The notes beneath the pieces were generated by a model that was given only the letters and a program-made list of their open reading frames with translations, had not been told where the DNA came from and did not search any database. DNA of 64,000 bases, taken from Olsenella porci (GTDB taxonomy: Bacteria > Actinomycetota > Coriobacteriia > Coriobacteriales > Atopobiaceae). The stretch covers positions 310,001-374,000 of the forward strand of contig NZ_VUNC01000002.1 of assembly GCF_009695875.1 (NCBI RefSeq). Direction: 5' to 3'. Both the position numbers and the translations under genes were made by a program. This document shows, piece after piece, positions 61,478-64,000 of the stretch; position 1 is the first letter of the stretch, and every line of letters starts with the position of its first letter.

Positions 61478-62490
61478 CTCGCGCCGCCCTTCCGCGCGGC
61501 TACTTCTACGCACATATCCCGCAGCTTACCCACCTGCACGTCCCAGCTCATCGCATCGAAGTTGATGGACTCGTAGAGTCGTTTCGCGTTGGAATGCTCC
61601 AGCAGGTAGGCCATCTTTTCGGCGACCTCCTCTGCGTTCTCGCAGTCCTTGATCACGTCGGAGCCCTTCGGGCTGAGCGCCTCGAGCACTCCGCAGTCCT
61701 TCGAGATGAGCACCGAGCAGCCCGCCCTGAGGGCGTCAAGAGCGCTTAGCCCGAAGGGCTCGTGCCGCGAGTCCATAACGAAGAGGCTACTCTGGTTGAG
61801 GCCGTCAACAAACCTGCCGTGGTCAACCTGCCCCATCACTCGCGACGCATCGCCATTCTCCAGCTCTGAGAGCCAGGGCATATCCGCGTCGACGCAACCA
61901 TAAACCCTGAGGCGGCAGTCGGTGCCGCGGGAACGCAGGATGCCGACGGCCCTGGCGACGACGTCGTTGCCTTTGATTGCCCTGGAGCCCCCGCTCACGG
62001 AAACGATGGGGGTACCATCCGCAGGGCACGGCTCCTCCTGCTCGAACCGCTCGATGCCGAGGAGGATGTGGGCCATCCTGCCCTCGAGCTCGGGCTGGTA
62101 GCTGAGCACGAACCGCTCCTGCAGGGCGGAATTCGCCACCACCAGGTTGGCGCTACGGAGCGCCGCCTTGTATCTGTTCACCCACCACTGCGAGTGGCCA
62201 AGCGCGTTGATCTCGTTCTCGAAGGCCACGTACCCGTGGTTGAAGCACACGACGGGCTTCCCCATGAGGCGCAGCGCGTCCTGCGTGCAGATCATCGCGA
62301 AGTTCAGTAGCGGCGACAAAACGACGTCGGCCTTCCGGCCCTTCGCCAGCCCCTCCCGGATGAAGCCCACCCTGTCCTGCGCGCGGACGAAGTCAACCTC
62401 GTCCTGCCTGGGCCAATGCTTCAGGAGCTCCTTATGCACGTTTGAGGGTCCGCTGTTGCCCTGCGCGTCACCGAGTATGAGGACTCTCAT
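61474..62490 (-). CDS. Glycosyltransferase family 4-like protein
   Basis: 338 residues: MRVLILGDAQGNSGPSNVHK E start, FNHGYVAFENEINALGHSQW, SVSGGSRAIKGNDVVARAVG IL and HEPFGLSALDALRAGCSVLI SK, the GT-B nucleotide-sugar pocket. The N-terminal half is somewhat diverged from standard GT4. Overlaps both neighbours by four bases, so tightly coupled translation in the operon. Confidence 0.9.
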   Translation of the reverse strand: MRVLILGDAQGNSGPSNVHKELLKHWPRQDEVDFVRAQDRVGFIREGLAKGRKADVVLSPLLNFAMICTQDALRLMGKPVVCFNHGYVAFENEINALGHSQWWVNRYKAALRSANLVVANSALQERFVLSYQPELEGRMAHILLGIERFEQEEPCPADGTPIVSVSGGSRAIKGNDVVARAVGILRSRGTDCRLRVYGCVDADMPWLSELENGDASRVMGQVDHGRFVDGLNQSSLFVMDSRHEPFGLSALDALRAGCSVLISKDCGVLEALSPKGSDVIKDCENAEEVAEKMAYLLEHSNAKRLYESINFDAMSWDVQVGKLRDMCVEVAARKGGAR

Positions 62491-63446
62491 CGCTCGCCAC
62501 CACCCAGAATCCGACCCAGATACGTCCCCCCACAGGACATGCCATCAAGCCCCTTATACGTCAGCTTGTGAACGGCGGTCTGCGAGCACACGGCATCGAA
62601 GACATGCTGGTCGAAGGGGTCGCCCAACCTTAGCAACAGCGCGTGCGGCGTCGAGTTGGGGGCAGGCGGGACGCACCTCCACTCCTCGGGATACTCGTCT
62701 ATGGCAATCTGCAGCATGTAATGCACCAGAAAGTAGTCGTCCATGGCGTCGTAGCGCTCCCAGTAGCGGTAGAGAAGGTTGCGCGCCAAAAGAAGAATCC
62801 TGCTCGGCGCCTGTGCTGTCACGAGCCAGGAGGACATACACAGGCTCTTACCATCAAGCCCCGGCTTCATGCTCTGGAACATGAAGAGGTTAGAATCCGT
62901 CACGTATGAAGCGGGCGTACCGGAAAGCCACACGGTAGCATCTGCCCACGTGCCGCCTCTGGTCGTGAGTAGCTCCAGACGCAGCAGGTCAGAGAAATGT
63001 GTACGAGTGATAGTGCCGGCTTTATATTTCTGCAGCACGTGCTCGGGCAAGGTCACGTCGTCAAGCATGGTTCCCTCGTCCAGCACTACAATCCGCTTAC
63101 CTGTCAGATGCTTCCGCATGCTGGCGAGACAGACCCGCACAATCTCTGGCGCCTCGTCCTCGCCCTGCAGCCAGAGCGTCCACACGATATCGTTGTGCAA
63201 CACGGTTGAGTCTGCGTATTCTCGCTCCACACGCTCCCTGAGCTCAGGCAGGTCACTCGCCATTTTCTGCCGGATGCGCCGATAGAGCTTGAGGCTCATG
63301 ACCTCGCGCACAATCTCGAGCCCCTTGCGGGATGTCCCGCAAGCGAGGGTCGCGAGCCCAGTAGAGATCACCATATGCTCACTGAACACCTGGTGCACCA
63401 CGTCGGCCCCGCCAACCTTATCCCATATAGCTCTGAAGTCGCTCAT
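62487..63446 (-). CDS. Capsular polysaccharide synthesis glycosyltransferase (Caps_synth/GT32-like)
   Basis: 319 residues. NDIVWTLWLQGEDEAPEIVR VCLASMRKH, RIVVLDEGTM and the DXD-type region HFSDLLRLELLTTRGGTWAD ATVWLSG identify the Caps_synth (GT-A-like) family. No signal peptide. First complete glycosyltransferase after rmlD on this strand, six bases downstream of it. Confidence 0.9.
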   Translation of the reverse strand: MSDFRAIWDKVGGADVVHQVFSEHMVISTGLATLACGTSRKGLEIVREVMSLKLYRRIRQKMASDLPELRERVEREYADSTVLHNDIVWTLWLQGEDEAPEIVRVCLASMRKHLTGKRIVVLDEGTMLDDVTLPEHVLQKYKAGTITRTHFSDLLRLELLTTRGGTWADATVWLSGTPASYVTDSNLFMFQSMKPGLDGKSLCMSSWLVTAQAPSRILLLARNLLYRYWERYDAMDDYFLVHYMLQIAIDEYPEEWRCVPPAPNSTPHALLLRLGDPFDQHVFDAVCSQTAVHKLTYKGLDGMSCGGTYLGRILGGGER

Positions 63447-63452
63447 TAGTCG

Positions 63453-64000
63453 CTAGCATCTCCCGGACATCAACTCGGAAAGATAGCTCGTAAGGCTCTG
63501 CTCCCAGTCGGGCATGTGGAAGCCCGTTGCCTCGAGCTTCGCGAGCGAGAGGGCGGAGTGCACCGGCCTGGGAGCTATGGGGCCCTTCGCAGATGCATAG
63601 TACTCCGCGGTGGAGACGGGGCGGACGGCGGCGCCGTTGCCGTTCCTCTGCTCGAAGACCGCACGTGCTACGTCGGCCCAGCTCCTGACCGCGCCCGAGC
63701 CGGTGCAGTCGTAGGTGCCGTATGCCGCATGCGTGTCCAGCAGGTGGAGAATCGCGCGGGCCATGTCCTCCGTGAAGGTGAGCCTCCCCAGCTGGTCGTC
63801 CACCACGGTGACATGGCCGAGGGCATCGCCCGGATCGGCGACCCTGTCCGAGAGCCCGACCATGGTCCTCACGAAGTTGCGCCCGTCGCCTATGACCCAG
63901 CTGGAGCGCAGGACGTAGTGCCTCGGGCATCCCGCCACGGCGAGGTCGCCCGCCGCCTTGGACTGCCCGTAGACGGAGAGGGGGCTGAGGGGCTCGTCCT
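63453..64000 (-). CDS. rmlD: dTDP-4-dehydrorhamnose reductase, C-terminal part (5' truncated by window edge)
   Basis: About 182 codons are in the window. DEPLSPLSVYGQSKAAGDLA carries the Tyr-x3-Lys of the short-chain reductase site, then HYVLRSSWVIGDGRNFVRTM and GTYDCTGSGAVRSWADVARA VFE. Reduces dTDP-4-keto-rhamnose in dTDP-L-rhamnose synthesis. In related bacteria it can be fused behind the RmlC epimerase; that cannot be seen here. Supplies rhamnose for the polysaccharide. Confidence 0.9.
   Translation of the reverse strand, partial: DEPLSPLSVYGQSKAAGDLAVAGCPRHYVLRSSWVIGDGRNFVRTMVGLSDRVADPGDALGHVTVVDDQLGRLTFTEDMARAILHLLDTHAAYGTYDCTGSGAVRSWADVARAVFEQRNGNGAAVRPVSTAEYYASAKGPIAPRPVHSALSLAKLEATGFHMPDWEQSLTSYLSELMSGRC

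Overview
The window is GC-rich DNA with short intergenic gaps and strong GGAGG-type ribosome binding sites. Its gene content (C69 dipeptidase, Tat-targeted coiled-coil peptidoglycan hydrolase, phosphocholine genes, a type I-E CRISPR with a GTGCTCCCC...GGATGATCC repeat) suggests an actinobacterium of the Coriobacteriia, Olsenella/Atopobium-like. That assignment is inference from gene style; no rRNA or other taxonomic marker is present.

Layout. (1) 1-16.7 kb is mostly housekeeping: an AddB-like nuclease running off the left edge, a TrpR/YerC-type regulator, a small membrane protein, then a leftward operon (ArfB-like release factor, DJ-1 protein, Y-family polymerase, YolD-like protein, DUF2974 hydrolase) behind a promoter with a LexA-type box. 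DAHP synthase, a dipeptidase, a peptidoglycan hydrolase, an odd LarE-like PP-loop protein, a nucleoid-associated protein, TatA, a DUF2200 protein and a DnaQ-type exonuclease follow. (2) 16.9-31.3 kb is a complete type I-E CRISPR-Cas locus on the minus strand: cas3, then cse1-cse2-cas7-cas5-cas6e-cas1-cas2, then 76 repeats and 75 spacers. An isolated repeat-like stem lies between cas3 and cse1. (3) 31.6-37.9 kb is an arginine/citrulline-type catabolic cluster (PucR regulator, ornithine carbamoyltransferase, YfcC permease, arginine-deiminase-fold enzyme, D-2-hydroxyacid dehydrogenase). (4) 38-49.2 kb is an accessory island: a truncated GntR gene, two decayed copies of a PIN-domain module, a DUF3800 plus nuclease-like pair, an HTH regulator facing a tiny gene, an AT-rich DUF2806 gene and transposase remnants. 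(5) 49.2-64 kb is a surface-polysaccharide locus: phosphocholine genes (LicB-like permease, HTH-LicC-LicA fusion, LicD), an acyltransferase, fused fragments of a pyruvyl transferase and an acetyltransferase, then glycosyltransferases, flippase, polymerase and RmlD running off the right edge.

How they work together. The flippase, polymerase and glycosyltransferases should build a repeat-unit polysaccharide, possibly rhamnose-containing, which LicD may decorate with phosphocholine taken up by the LicB-like permease and activated by the LicA/LicC fusion. The CRISPR locus is adaptive immunity; the 38-49 kb island resembles an innate-defence or toxin-antitoxin scrap-yard. The most interesting signals are the repeat-like element inside the cas cluster, two spacers encoding the same peptide with only synonymous changes, the HTH-phosphocholine enzyme fusion with a palindromic operator array at its own promoter, the SOS-box operon, and the duplicated, independently damaged PIN module.
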